From positions 1-19,384 of the forward strand of contig DBXM01000017.1 of NCBI GenBank assembly GCA_002309655.1: a stretch of DNA of 19,384 nucleotides. Direction: 5' to 3'. Source of the DNA: Mageeibacillus sp. UBA1212. Lineage in GTDB: Bacteria > Bacillota > Clostridia > UBA1212. Each line of letters begins with the position of its first letter. Positions within the stretch are counted from its first letter, which is position 1. A model generated the notes under the pieces. That model saw only the letters and a list, made by a program, of their open reading frames with translations. It searched no databases and was not told the DNA's origin. The position numbers were made by a program, and so were the translations under genes. This document shows, piece after piece, positions 1 through 7,115 of the stretch.

Positions 1-118
1 AGAGACGCAATGTAAAGTGCGGCCGCTAAAAGTCGCCTTCGTGCGAAACACACAGGGTTTGGCTTGAAATAAGGTGCCTGAGGCGATCAAACCGTTCTAA
101 AGCTAAGGAGGCAAGGAC
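1..118. other. Left edge, no gene supported
   Basis: No reading frame here can be assigned. Frame 2 stays open from the window edge to a TGA at 65-67 and could be the last ~21 codons of an upstream gene, but it is too short to recognise. The AAGGAG at 105-110 belongs to the following gene. I found no convincing -35/-10 pair or terminator. Confidence 0.4.
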
Positions 119-1141
119 GTGAAGGACAAATTGAATTCCCGAAATAAGAGAGGACCGTTTATTCCCGCCATTTCAGTACTTTTGGCGCTGTGTGTAGTTG
201 CTCTTCTGGGCTATGCAGTTGGATACGGCTTGTCAGAGCACCTTTTGAGCCGGGAAGAGGCCGTTAGGATTTTATTAACGACAACTCCGGTCTGGTACAT
301 GCTTCTTTGCGCGGTTTCGCTGGTCGTTTTGCTGACGGCAGGTAGGAATCAGGCGAAAAACGCGGGGCGGCTTGGCGTTGTGACGGGATGCTTTTTCGTC
401 GTTCACGTGTTGCTGAGCATTTACTATCCGATTGTGGAGTGGATAGTTCGTCGGGTTAATGCCGGCAAGTATGCGGACAGCCCCTATTACGACATTATCG
501 TTCACAGCATTAATATGGATTATTACAGACCGGTCAGTCTTTTGGTGGCGGGTTTTTTGCCGGTTTTTGTGATTGGAGTCTTCGTCGCGCTTATTGACAG
601 CTCGAAAAAGAGGGAAATACGGTTCGGAGGCGTTAAGTACGCGGTTTTGTTCGCGGTTGGAGCTGCCGTGAGGTTTACGGCTCTTTGTTATTCCGGCATA
701 GCGGAGCCTTTAGGGGAGGTCATGAAGCGCTTTACATTTTATAATGTTTACGATTTTCTGATGAGGTTCGACTTCGCGATGCCTTTGGCGATGCTATTGA
801 CGGCGGTTTTCGTGATTCTGTGCTGCGCGGGGAAAAATGGCGGCGTGAAGGCGGAGAAAATCTGGTTCGTGCCGGGAACGTTCTACCTCACGGTGTTCTC
901 GGCGCCGGTTGCGTGGTTGCTTCTCAAGTATACGGCGGATTTTATAAGGAGATATCTTGAAGACGGTTTCAGAAGACAGTGGGTTGCCGCGGAGGCGACA
1001 TATCATTATGCCTCAGCGTTTTCGGATATTGTTTATAATGTTGCGTTCGGGGTTGTGCTGCTGATGTTTGGGTACTGGTTTGTCGTGAAAAGAAGAAGAA
1101 AGAGAGCTTTAGCCGCCGAAAACGAAGCCGTGCAGGAATAA
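119..1141 (+). CDS. Multi-pass membrane protein of unknown function
   Basis: The product is a 340-residue integral membrane protein that I do not recognise. It has about seven to eight hydrophobic segments (roughly residues 14-36, 55-75, 83-105, 138-158, 170-192, 217-237, 250-272 and 302-322). The N-terminus is basic (KDKLNSRNKRG), and after the last segment there is a strongly basic stretch (VKRRRKRA), which by the positive-inside rule suggests both ends are cytoplasmic. No signal peptide, catalytic motif or transporter signature is visible. The start is GTG at 119, chosen because AAGGAG (105-110) lies 8 nt upstream; there is no better ATG. The gene stands alone and ends at a strong terminator shared with mscS. 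It uses T-ending codons more often than the MFS or GH2 genes downstream, so it may be lowly expressed or less ancestral here. Coding confidence is high; function is unknown. Confidence 0.85.
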   Translation: MKDKLNSRNKRGPFIPAISVLLALCVVALLGYAVGYGLSEHLLSREEAVRILLTTTPVWYMLLCAVSLVVLLTAGRNQAKNAGRLGVVTGCFFVVHVLLSIYYPIVEWIVRRVNAGKYADSPYYDIIVHSINMDYYRPVSLLVAGFLPVFVIGVFVALIDSSKKREIRFGGVKYAVLFAVGAAVRFTALCYSGIAEPLGEVMKRFTFYNVYDFLMRFDFAMPLAMLLTAVFVILCCAGKNGGVKAEKIWFVPGTFYLTVFSAPVAWLLLKYTADFIRRYLEDGFRRQWVAAEATYHYASAFSDIVYNVAFGVVLLMFGYWFVVKRRRKRALAAENEAVQE

Positions 1142-1181
1142 AACCGCAGGAACTGTGGAACAGTTGATGTAATATGAAAAA

Positions 1182-1221
1182 AGCCCGGCCCGCCTGAGTT
1201 GAATCAAAGGCGGGCCGGGCT
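1182..1221. terminator. Bidirectional Rho-independent terminator
   Basis: A perfect 14-bp stem, AGCCCGGCCCGCCT (1182-1195) against its complement (1208-1221), encloses a 12-nt loop. On the + strand it is followed by CGTTTTT (1222-1228); on the - strand by the complement of the A run at 1177-1182. It can therefore end both the upstream membrane-protein transcript and the convergent mscS transcript. Confidence 0.93.
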
Positions 1222-1257
1222 CGTTTTTGCCTAAATATAGGTAATTAAGTTGGCGAT

Positions 1258-2178
1258 TTAATCTTCCTGAACCGGCTCATCCGGCTCATCGGGCGAGTCC
1301 GGAGCATCGTTCGAATCCGGCTCATCAGGCGAAGCAGAAGCTTCCGCGGAAGCGGATGAATCGTCGTCTTCCTCCTCCGAGACGATGCGGACTGCGATGC
1401 GCTCCTCGGGGTCGTCGATACCGTTCTCGGCGAGGGACGTGCTGCAGTTCTCGATCAGGTCGAAGTAGACGTTCCAGTAGGAGGGGGTGTCGCACCACGC
1501 GCGCACCGTGAAGATGTACGTGTCGTCGTCAACCGCAGTCAGGCGCGCGAAGGGCTCGGGGTCGGAGAGAACGCCTTCGGTACTTGCGGCGGCCTCGTAG
1601 AGGACCTTTTTGACGAGTTCCTGGTCGATGTCGTTGGTAATCTTGAAGTCCTGGTCGATGCGGCGCTTGGGCTCGGCGGTGAAGTTGGTCACGTTGGAGC
1701 TCATCAGGTCGCCGTTCGGGACGAGAATCAGCTTGTTGTCCAGGGTGATGATCTTGGTGTAGAAAATCGAAATGTCGCGGACGAAGCCTTCGGCGCCGGT
1801 GGACTCGATGTAGTCGCCGATCTTGAACGGCTTGAAGACGAGAATCATGAAGCCGCCGGCGAGGTTCGCGAGGGCGCCCTGGAAGGCGAGGCCGACGGCA
1901 AGACCGCCGGAAGCGATGAGGGCGACGACGCTGGTCATCGGGACGCCGAGAATTTCGATGATGCCGATGATCAGAACGAGGTAGAGCAGAAGCTTCACGA
2001 CCTTCACGATGATCACCTTGACGCGGTCGTCGAATTTGGTTTTGTCGATGGCTTTGGCCGCGAGCTTGCCGAGAAGCTTGACCAGAAGCAGGCCGACGAC
2101 GGTCACCGCAATGGCGAGAAGAATTTTACCGCCGTAGGTGCCGCCCAGGTCTATTAATTTTTTGACTATTTCGTCCAT
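1258..2178 (-). CDS. mscS: Small-conductance mechanosensitive channel MscS
   Basis: This is an MscS-family channel, which opens under membrane tension to release osmolytes after hypo-osmotic shock. The 306 residues give three N-terminal helices (about 17-40, 55-78, 81-113). The third is the pore helix, with the Gly/Ala pattern ASGGLAVGLAFQGALANLAGG, directly followed by the family's FKPFKIGDYIE motif (about 115-125) and the beta-domain motif ILVPNGDLMSSNVTNF (about 151-166). E. coli MscS is 286 residues, so the core is normal. The usual C-terminal IPFPQ-type sequence is replaced by DDPEERIAVRI (about 255-265), and a roughly 40-residue acidic Asp/Glu/Ser/Pro tail (267-306) is added. AAAGGAA precedes the ATG by about 6 nt. 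It is a single gene with its own promoter, convergent with the preceding membrane-protein gene. Confidence 0.95.
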   Translation of the reverse strand: MDEIVKKLIDLGGTYGGKILLAIAVTVVGLLLVKLLGKLAAKAIDKTKFDDRVKVIIVKVVKLLLYLVLIIGIIEILGVPMTSVVALIASGGLAVGLAFQGALANLAGGFMILVFKPFKIGDYIESTGAEGFVRDISIFYTKIITLDNKLILVPNGDLMSSNVTNFTAEPKRRIDQDFKITNDIDQELVKKVLYEAAASTEGVLSDPEPFARLTAVDDDTYIFTVRAWCDTPSYWNVYFDLIENCSTSLAENGIDDPEERIAVRIVSEEEDDDSSASAEASASPDEPDSNDAPDSPDEPDEPVQED

Positions 2179-2245
2179 GGCTGTTCCTTTCAGAATAACT
2201 ATCAGAATGAATGGTGGTTGAAAGGGGCGCGCAGGCGCCGGGTCT

Positions 2246-2280
2246 TTTTTACATTATACCACATCTAAAGCAAGTTGTGC
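2246..2280 (-). promoter_or_regulatory. mscS promoter (extended -10)
   Basis: Read on the minus strand, TATAAT lies at 2258-2253 and is preceded by TGG, giving an extended TGnTATAAT -10. There is no good -35 at 17 nt. Predicted transcription starts near 2246, giving a leader of about 68 nt. That leader carries a 5-bp GC hairpin (2226-2230 with 2235-2239, 4-nt loop) near its 5' end. Confidence 0.65.
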
Positions 2281-2284
2281 GCGT

Positions 2285-2347
2285 GTTTTTTGCCGGCTGA
2301 AAGGGGTTTTTGCCGGCTGAGACGGGTTTTTTGTTGACTGAAACGGG
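2285..2347. repeat. Three tandem 20-21 bp degenerate repeats
   Basis: Three head-to-tail units are visible at 2285-2306, 2307-2326 and 2327-2347. Their consensus is TTTTTGCCGGCTGAAACGGG; the third unit diverges in the middle (GTTGACT instead of GCCGGCT). The third copy contains the -35 hexamer of the downstream ECF gene, so the array could be an operator-like element or a simple duplication that created a promoter element. Confidence 0.8.
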
Positions 2348-2362
2348 TTTTCGGTTTAAAAT
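2334..2362 (+). promoter_or_regulatory. Sigma-A promoter of the ECF S-component cluster
   Basis: TTGACT (2334-2339) and TAAAAT (2357-2362) are separated by exactly 17 nt. Predicted transcription starts around 2369, giving a leader of only about 44 nt, which is too short for an FMN riboswitch. The -35 lies inside the third tandem repeat. Confidence 0.75.
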
Positions 2363-2412
2363 AGCATAACGGCCCGGAAACCGTGCCGGACTTCGTTGCG
2401 AAGAGGTGTTTT

Positions 2413-3030
2413 ATGAAAGAGAACAGCGGACGGAAGTTCACTACAATAATGCTGGTCATGGCGGCGGTCATGAGCGCGATAGGGGTCGTTCTGGCGCTCT
2501 ACATTCATTTTCCGCTGATTCCCGCGGTGCCTTTTCTCGAATACGATCCGGCAGACATTGTGATCTACATTTGCACCTACGTTTTCGGAATTCCGATCGG
2601 GATTGCGATGACGGTCGTTGTGAGCGTGGTTCAGGGGCTGACGGTCAGCGGGTCGAGCGGGCCGATCGGGATAGTGATGCACATCATTTCGACAGGCGGG
2701 TTCGTTCTCGCGGCGGGGCTGGTCTACAGGGCGCTGGCTCCGAAGAACGGAAGCGGGAATTCGAACGGCGGCAGAATGGTGATGAGACTTGCATTCGCGA
2801 CGGCGACGGGAATTCTGACGACGATCCTGCTGATGACGCTGTGGAACATTCTGCTGACGCCCATATACATGGAGATCGACAGGGAAGTATTGATAAATAA
2901 GTTCCTGTGGCTCATCGTTCTTTTCAACATCATCAAGGCCTCGATCAACGGCGTCGCGGCGGCGGTGCTGACGGTTCCGTTCAGGCTGCTGGCGAAGCGG
3001 TTCTGCGGCGAGGGGCTGGTTCAAAAATAA
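2413..3030 (+). CDS. ECF transporter S component, RibU-like
   Basis: This is the substrate-binding membrane subunit (S component) of an energy-coupling-factor transporter. It needs the EcfA/A'/T module, which is not in this window. The 205 residues form about five to six membrane segments. The segment IHFPLIPAVPFLEYDPADI (about 28-46), a central SGPIGIVMHIISTGGFVLAAGLVYR stretch, and the late LWNILLTPIY and FNIIKASINGV motifs match the riboflavin transporter RibU pattern. Riboflavin is therefore the best guess for substrate, but another vitamin or queuosine precursor cannot be excluded, since queA lies in the same cluster. I chose ATG 2413, which follows AAGAGGTG at 2401-2408; an upstream in-frame ATG at 2383 lacks a good ribosome binding site. 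There is no FMN riboswitch. The stop codon lies in a 19-bp tandem duplication. Confidence 0.88.
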   Translation: MKENSGRKFTTIMLVMAAVMSAIGVVLALYIHFPLIPAVPFLEYDPADIVIYICTYVFGIPIGIAMTVVVSVVQGLTVSGSSGPIGIVMHIISTGGFVLAAGLVYRALAPKNGSGNSNGGRMVMRLAFATATGILTTILLMTLWNILLTPIYMEIDREVLINKFLWLIVLFNIIKASINGVAAAVLTVPFRLLAKRFCGEGLVQK

Positions 3031-3050
3031 AGGGCTGGTTCAAAAATAAA
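3013..3050. repeat. Perfect 19-bp tandem duplication across a stop codon
   Basis: The unit GGGCTGGTTCAAAAATAAA occurs at 3013-3031 and again, identically, at 3032-3050. The first copy contains the last codons and TAA of the ECF S-component gene; the second lies just downstream. Because 19 is not a multiple of 3 and the first TAA is intact, the protein is unchanged. The lack of divergence suggests a recent slippage event, or a collapsed or expanded assembly spot. Confidence 0.9.
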
Positions 3051-3088
3051 GAAGGCCGCGAAAACGGCTTGTTTGGCAAGGAGTAACT

Positions 3089-4165
3089 ATGGCAGCTGAT
3101 TCGGGCAGCGCAAGAAAAAAGTCGAAAACCGTATTCATAACAGGGATAGTCACCGTCGTCGCGGTGGCTTTTCTTGCTGCGGGAATCGGAGCCGGCGCGG
3201 TCAACTCCGTGAGGCGGCGCGAGGAGGCGAAGAGGCAGGAACCCGTGATGAAGGTCGGGGACATGACCGTTTCGCGGGCGCTTTTCGAGCTTTTCTGCAT
3301 CAACGTGATCGAAGGCGACGGGTTCGAGGAGCTGAAGAACCAGACCGCGTCAATCTCGACTCTCGCGGCGGCGGTCAAGGCCAGGGCGGCTGACGACGCC
3401 AGAAAGTATGCGGCAATAAGAAGCGAGGCGGAGAAGAGCGGCGTGAAGCTTTCTCCGATGGAGATAAGCACCGATGACCTCTATTACGCGCCGTCGGGCT
3501 CGAACGTCACCGAGTACACGTATAAATACTTCGGGCTTTCCGAGGAGGAATACCGCGACCTCTGCCTCGGCTGGAAGCTGTGCGAGAAATACATCAACGG
3601 GGCGGTCGAGGACAGTGAATACGACGACAGCTTTCTGAGATTCGTTTTCGAGAAGAATCTGGACAGTCTGGCCTATATAGAGGGCGACGGGATAAGGTTC
3701 GCGCTGCTCGCCTCGGACGAAGGCGCCTCGGAGCTGAAACGGGCTTCCGCGGGCAAGATTTGCGACGCCGTTAACGCTGCCGCGGATGACGAAAAGGACG
3801 CGGTTTTCGCAGGGTTTTACGCTGACTACAACGAACCGCGCAGTGAAGGCGACACGGTGAACACGGTGCTCTCAGCCGACTATTTCGCCGAAAACTACCC
3901 GAGCCTCCTTTACGCTTCGGAGGGCGACGTTGCCGGAAGGTGCTTCATTTTCGACTCGGGCAACGAGATAATCGTTCTGCGCGTGAAAAAACTCCGCACC
4001 TACGAGTATTACAGAAATTCGGACGAACTGAAGAATCTCGCAAAGCAGGAGGTCCGCAGGAACGTGATCTCCGGCATTCTTGAAAACGAGAAGTACATCG
4101 GAGAGACGTATCCCGCGCTCGACAGCGTGGACATCACAAAGTATTTGAGGACGGATAAAAGCTGA
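3089..4165 (+). CDS. Membrane-anchored SurA_N-like protein without an obvious PPIase core
   Basis: This is a 358-residue protein with a basic N-terminus, one membrane anchor (about 14-38) and a large extracytoplasmic part. The stretch after the anchor (MKVGDMTVSRALFELF, about 54-69) and the later EEEYRDLCLGWKLCEKYI segment resemble the N-terminal chaperone-like domain of SurA/PrsA foldases. The typical parvulin signature (an HILV-type motif with catalytic His/Asp/Cys) is not visible. A stretch at about 270-305 (LLYASEGDVAGRCFIFDSGNEIIVLRVKKL) recalls the last strands of a parvulin domain, so this may be a degenerate PrsA-like foldase. AAGGAG (3078-3083) precedes the ATG. It sits 58 nt after the ECF gene and 30 nt before queA, so it is likely cotranscribed. 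Function is inferred only; it may be a chaperone without isomerase activity. Confidence 0.75.
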   Translation: MAADSGSARKKSKTVFITGIVTVVAVAFLAAGIGAGAVNSVRRREEAKRQEPVMKVGDMTVSRALFELFCINVIEGDGFEELKNQTASISTLAAAVKARAADDARKYAAIRSEAEKSGVKLSPMEISTDDLYYAPSGSNVTEYTYKYFGLSEEEYRDLCLGWKLCEKYINGAVEDSEYDDSFLRFVFEKNLDSLAYIEGDGIRFALLASDEGASELKRASAGKICDAVNAAADDEKDAVFAGFYADYNEPRSEGDTVNTVLSADYFAENYPSLLYASEGDVAGRCFIFDSGNEIIVLRVKKLRTYEYYRNSDELKNLAKQEVRRNVISGILENEKYIGETYPALDSVDITKYLRTDKS

Positions 4166-4195
4166 GCGCTTTCGGATTTATAGAGTTACAGAGAC

Positions 4196-5293
4196 ATGGA
4201 CGTTAAGGATTTTGATTACGAGCTGCCGGAGGAACTGATTGCGCAGACGCCGCTGGCGGACAGGACGGCTTCGAGACTGATGGTCGTCGACAGGAAGACC
4301 GGCGCTCTGACGCACGCGCATTTCCGCGACATCGGGCGCTTTTTGAGGCCGGGGGACTGCCTGGTGCTCAACGACACAAAGGTAATTCCCGCCAGGATTT
4401 TCGGCGTGAAAAAGAATACGGGCGGCGCGATCGAGTTCGTGCTGCTGAGGAGACTTGGCGCGGACGAGACCGAGGAACTGGGCCTGGGAACAGACCGGGG
4501 CGACGTGGTCTGGGAGGTCATTCTGAAGCCGGGAAGGCGCGCGAAGGCGGGCGCCGAGTTCGTTTTCGGCGACGGCGTTCTTGAGGCGAAGGTGCTCAGG
4601 GTCGAGGAAAACGGGAACAGGGTCGTGAAATTCACGTGCGACGGCGTTTTCGAAGAAGTGCTCGACAGGATCGGGCTGATGCCACTTCCTCCCTATATTA
4701 AGGAAAAACTTGACGATCCGGACAGGTACCAGACGGTTTACGCGCGCGAGAATGGCTCGGCTGCGGCGCCCACCGCGGGACTTCACTTCACGAAGGAACT
4801 TCTCGAACAGCTGCGCGCCGGCGGCGTCAAAACCGCGTTCGTCACGCTTCACGTCGGCCTCGGAACCTTCCGCCCGGTCAAGGAGGAGAAGGTCGAGGAC
4901 CACTACATGCACGAGGAATTCTTCGAGATCAACCAGACCGCCTGTGACACTATAAACGAGGCGCGCGCGGCCGGGGGAAGGATCATCGCGGTCGGTACGA
5001 CTTCAACGCGCGTTCTTGAATCGGTCGCGGACGAAAACGGATTCCTGGCGCCGGTCAGAAGCTCCACCAAAATATTTATTTACCCGGGCTACAGGTTCAA
5101 GGCCATCGACGGTCTGATAACGAACTTCCACCTGCCGCAGTCGACGCTTATCATGCTGGTCAGCGCGTTCGCGGGAAGGGAGCACGTTCTTGAAGCGTAC
5201 CGCGAGGCGATTGCGGAGAGGTACCGGTTTTTCTCGTTCGGCGACTGCATGTTCCTGTGCGACACGGGGAACATTGAAGATGCGGGAAACTGA
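4196..5293 (+). CDS. queA: S-adenosylmethionine:tRNA ribosyltransferase-isomerase QueA
   Basis: QueA transfers and isomerises the ribosyl moiety of S-adenosylmethionine onto preQ1-modified tRNA to make epoxyqueuosine in the anticodon of Asp, Asn, His and Tyr tRNAs. The 365-residue protein carries the family landmarks in order: DYELPEELIAQTPLADRTASRL (8-28), NDTKVIPAR (59-67), PLPPYIK (163-169), GSAAAPTAGLHFT (187-199), LHVGLGTFRPV (218-228), MHEEFFEI (238-245), then VGTTSTRVLES and the C-terminal ITNFHLPQSTLIMLVSAFAG. Compared with E. coli (356 residues) there is a small insertion around 88-103 (ADETEELGLGTDRGD) before the VWEVILKPG strand. The start matches the family, although the ribosome binding site is weak, so translation may be coupled to the upstream gene 30 nt away. 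No tgt or yajC neighbour is present. Confidence 0.97.
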   Translation: MDVKDFDYELPEELIAQTPLADRTASRLMVVDRKTGALTHAHFRDIGRFLRPGDCLVLNDTKVIPARIFGVKKNTGGAIEFVLLRRLGADETEELGLGTDRGDVVWEVILKPGRRAKAGAEFVFGDGVLEAKVLRVEENGNRVVKFTCDGVFEEVLDRIGLMPLPPYIKEKLDDPDRYQTVYARENGSAAAPTAGLHFTKELLEQLRAGGVKTAFVTLHVGLGTFRPVKEEKVEDHYMHEEFFEINQTACDTINEARAAGGRIIAVGTTSTRVLESVADENGFLAPVRSSTKIFIYPGYRFKAIDGLITNFHLPQSTLIMLVSAFAGREHVLEAYREAIAERYRFFSFGDCMFLCDTGNIEDAGN

Positions 5294-5311
5294 TTTTTCG
5301 AGAGGTATTTT

Positions 5312-5653
5312 ATGGTCGACGGATACAAGGTCGTGACGCTCTGCGGGAGCACGCGGTTCAGGGACGAATACATGGAGGCGCAGAAGAGACTCACTCTGGA
5401 AGGGTGCATAGTCATCAGCGTCGGCCTTTTCGGCCACTCGGGCGACCGCGAGGTCTGGGAGAACATGGACGAGGGCACACTCACGAGAACGAAGCAGATG
5501 CTTGATGATATGCACAAGCGCAAGATTGACATGGCGGACGAGATTTTCGTGATCAACGTCGGCGGCTACATCGGCTCAAGCACGCGCTCGGAAATCGAGT
5601 ACGCGAAGGCGCACGGCAAGGCGGTCCGGTATCTGGAAGAGCCGGCGGAGTGA
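5312..5653 (+). CDS. Nucleoside 2-deoxyribosyltransferase-like / DUF4406-type small protein
   Basis: A 113-residue soluble protein with the Rossmann-like opening VVTLCGSTRF (about 7-16), a central VISVGLFGHSGD, and the C-terminal ADEIFVINVGGYIGSSTRSEIEYAKAHGKAVRYL. This layout matches small nucleoside 2-deoxyribosyltransferase-like proteins common in Firmicutes and phages. The family cleaves or transfers N-glycosidic bonds; the real substrate of this short subgroup is not established. In nucleoside deoxyribosyltransferases the catalytic Glu sits near the C-terminal strand, and E95-E97 of the RSEIEYA motif would be the candidate region here. AGAGG (5301-5305) precedes the ATG by 6 nt. It follows queA by 18 nt, so it is probably the last gene of that transcript. 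Family assignment is confident; the activity is an inference. Confidence 0.85.
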   Translation: MVDGYKVVTLCGSTRFRDEYMEAQKRLTLEGCIVISVGLFGHSGDREVWENMDEGTLTRTKQMLDDMHKRKIDMADEIFVINVGGYIGSSTRSEIEYAKAHGKAVRYLEEPAE

Positions 5654-5700
5654 ATTAAGCTGAAATAATCCTATATGAAACGCTCGCGGGAGGATTTTTG

Positions 5701-5729
5701 TTTACTCAACGGGCGTGAAATGTTATAAT
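5701..5729 (+). promoter_or_regulatory. Promoter of the DUF1292 gene
   Basis: TTTACT (5701-5706) and TATAAT (5724-5729) are 17 nt apart, and the -10 has a TGT extension (5721-5723). Predicted start is about 5736. A weak hairpin just upstream (AATCCT 5667-5672 with AGGATT 5691-5696, then TTTTGTTT) may end the queA transcript; it is marginal. Confidence 0.75.
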
Positions 5730-5770
5730 CAAATAAAGAAACCGCCTTCGCGGCAGAAACGGGGTTAACT

Positions 5771-6064
5771 ATGGGCGAAAACGAAATTAAGACATCGAAT
5801 TACGAATCCGAAGAGAATTTGATCGTTCTTGAGGACAAGAAGGGCAAGCGCTTTGACTTCAGCCTTCTCGATTTCATCGAGTACAACGGCGAGCAGTATG
5901 CGGTGCTGATGCCGAAGGCCGCCGAGGGAAAGTCGGTCGCGATTCTGAAGGTCGAGGACGTGAACGGTGACCAGATCGCCGACTATATCAGCGTCAAGGA
6001 CGACAGCGTGGTCGAGGCGGTATTCGACATATTTAAAAAGAAGCTGCTCGGGGAGCAGGAATAA
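5771..6064 (+). CDS. DUF1292 domain protein
   Basis: A 97-residue acidic cytoplasmic protein of the DUF1292 (YrzB-like) family, widespread in Firmicutes and of unknown function. The hallmark is LIVLEDKKGKRFDFSLLDFIEYNGEQYAVLMP (about 17-48), followed by AILKVEDVNGDQIADYISVKDDSVVEAVFDIFKKKL. The family pattern of an acidic start, a 'D-x-x-G-x-x-x-x-F' strand, an 'EYNGEQYAVL' strand and a C-terminal helix is complete. In many Firmicutes this family sits beside yrrK/ruvX-type or alaS-linked genes; here it has its own promoter. It ends 20 bp from the convergent radical SAM gene with no intrinsic terminator in between. The ribosome binding site is a modest ACGGGG about 6 nt before the ATG. Confidence 0.93.
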   Translation: MGENEIKTSNYESEENLIVLEDKKGKRFDFSLLDFIEYNGEQYAVLMPKAAEGKSVAILKVEDVNGDQIADYISVKDDSVVEAVFDIFKKKLLGEQE

Positions 6065-6084
6065 TAACTGTTGTTTGGCGGAAA

Positions 6085-7113
6085 TCATTCCTGCACGTTC
6101 ATCAGTTCACGCCTGCGCGAACCCTGAACGACGCCGCGCCGCTCCATTTCGCGGTTGATGAAGTTGAGCACCTTCTTCTTGTCGGCCGACCAGCGCGGAG
6201 ACAACAGAATGCTTTTCGGGGCGTCGCCGGTTATGCGGTGGACGACCGTCTCCTCAGGGAGGTTTTCGATAATATCACACACAAGGCCTGCGTATTCCTC
6301 AAGCGAGAGGGTGCGGAACAGGCCTTTTTTGTACATTTCCGCGAGAGGGGTGCCTTCGAGAACGTGGAGCAGGTGGATCTTGATGCCGTCGGCGCCGGAA
6401 GCGGTAATGAAGTTCGCGGTGTCCAGAATCTCATCGCGGCTTTGGGTTCTGAGCGGGAATCCGTCGGGCGAAGAGCCGTACTGAGGCGGGCAGGGAAGAC
6501 CGACTATCATGTGACCGACGGTCTGTATGCCGGCGGCTTTCAGCTTTGCGACGGCTTCGGGGAACAGGTTTGAAGGGTATCCGCGGTTCATGAACGCGGC
6601 AACGCAGTCGTCGCGGGTCTGAAGGCCGAGCTCGACCGTGACGGGTTTGAGGCGGGCGAGGCCGGCGAGCAGTTCTATTACTTCGTCCGGAAGGCAGTCG
6701 GGCCTTGTGGCGACCGACAGTTCGGCCGCGAGAGGGTGGCTTATCGCCTCGGTGAATCGTTCGCGCTGGACGGCGAGCGGGGCGTAGGTTGCGGAAAAGT
6801 CCTGAAAATAGGGAATAAAAAGGGGCGCGGGACAGCCTTTCAGCTTGTTTTTAAGGAGGGCGGCGGCGCGGTCGATCGCCTCTGTCACGCTGCCGCCGCC
6901 GCTTTCTGCGAAGTCGCCGCTGCCGGCCGGGGAACAGAAAAGACAGCCGCCCGTGCCGCACTTCCCGTCCCGGTTGGGACAGGTGGCGCCGGACGACAGA
7001 GCCAGCCTGTAAACCTTCGTTCCGTATTTGGCCTTAAGGACGTCGCCTGTTTTGTTGTAGCGCGCCCCGCCGGCGTAAGGGCCGGCGGGGCGGCTGTCTT
7101 CATTCCCGTTCAT
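6085..7113 (-). CDS. TIGR01212-family (YhcC-like) radical SAM protein
   Basis: This is a 342-residue radical SAM enzyme of the YhcC/TIGR01212 group, whose substrate is not established. The iron-sulfur cluster cysteines are C45, C57 and C60 in TCPNRDGKCGTGGCLFC, with the longer spacing typical of this group instead of CX3CX2C; C52 is an extra cysteine. Other family stretches are PYFQDFSATYAPL, SVATRPDCLPDEVIELL, VELGLQTRDDCVAAFMNRGY, GHMIVGLPCP and IKIHLLHVLEGTPLAEMY. The C-terminal RITGDAPKSILLSPRWSADKKKVLNFI is also characteristic. It begins 2 nt after the stop of the upstream lipoprotein gene. A GAGGT (minus strand, at 7130-7126) in the lipoprotein's last codons could serve as ribosome binding site, which suggests translational coupling. 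The N-terminal ~18 residues are less conserved-looking, so a slightly later start is possible. Confidence 0.93.
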   Translation of the reverse strand: MNGNEDSRPAGPYAGGARYNKTGDVLKAKYGTKVYRLALSSGATCPNRDGKCGTGGCLFCSPAGSGDFAESGGGSVTEAIDRAAALLKNKLKGCPAPLFIPYFQDFSATYAPLAVQRERFTEAISHPLAAELSVATRPDCLPDEVIELLAGLARLKPVTVELGLQTRDDCVAAFMNRGYPSNLFPEAVAKLKAAGIQTVGHMIVGLPCPPQYGSSPDGFPLRTQSRDEILDTANFITASGADGIKIHLLHVLEGTPLAEMYKKGLFRTLSLEEYAGLVCDIIENLPEETVVHRITGDAPKSILLSPRWSADKKKVLNFINREMERRGVVQGSRRRELMNVQE

Positions 7114-7115
7114 AT

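Noticed and set aside
2285..2347. Tandem repeats as a CRISPR array
   Set aside because: Units abut with no unique spacers and there are only three; no cas gene is in the window.
2250..2412. FMN riboswitch upstream of the RibU-like gene
   Set aside because: The predicted leader is only about 44 nt and no RFN-element consensus can be seen in the 234-bp intergenic region.
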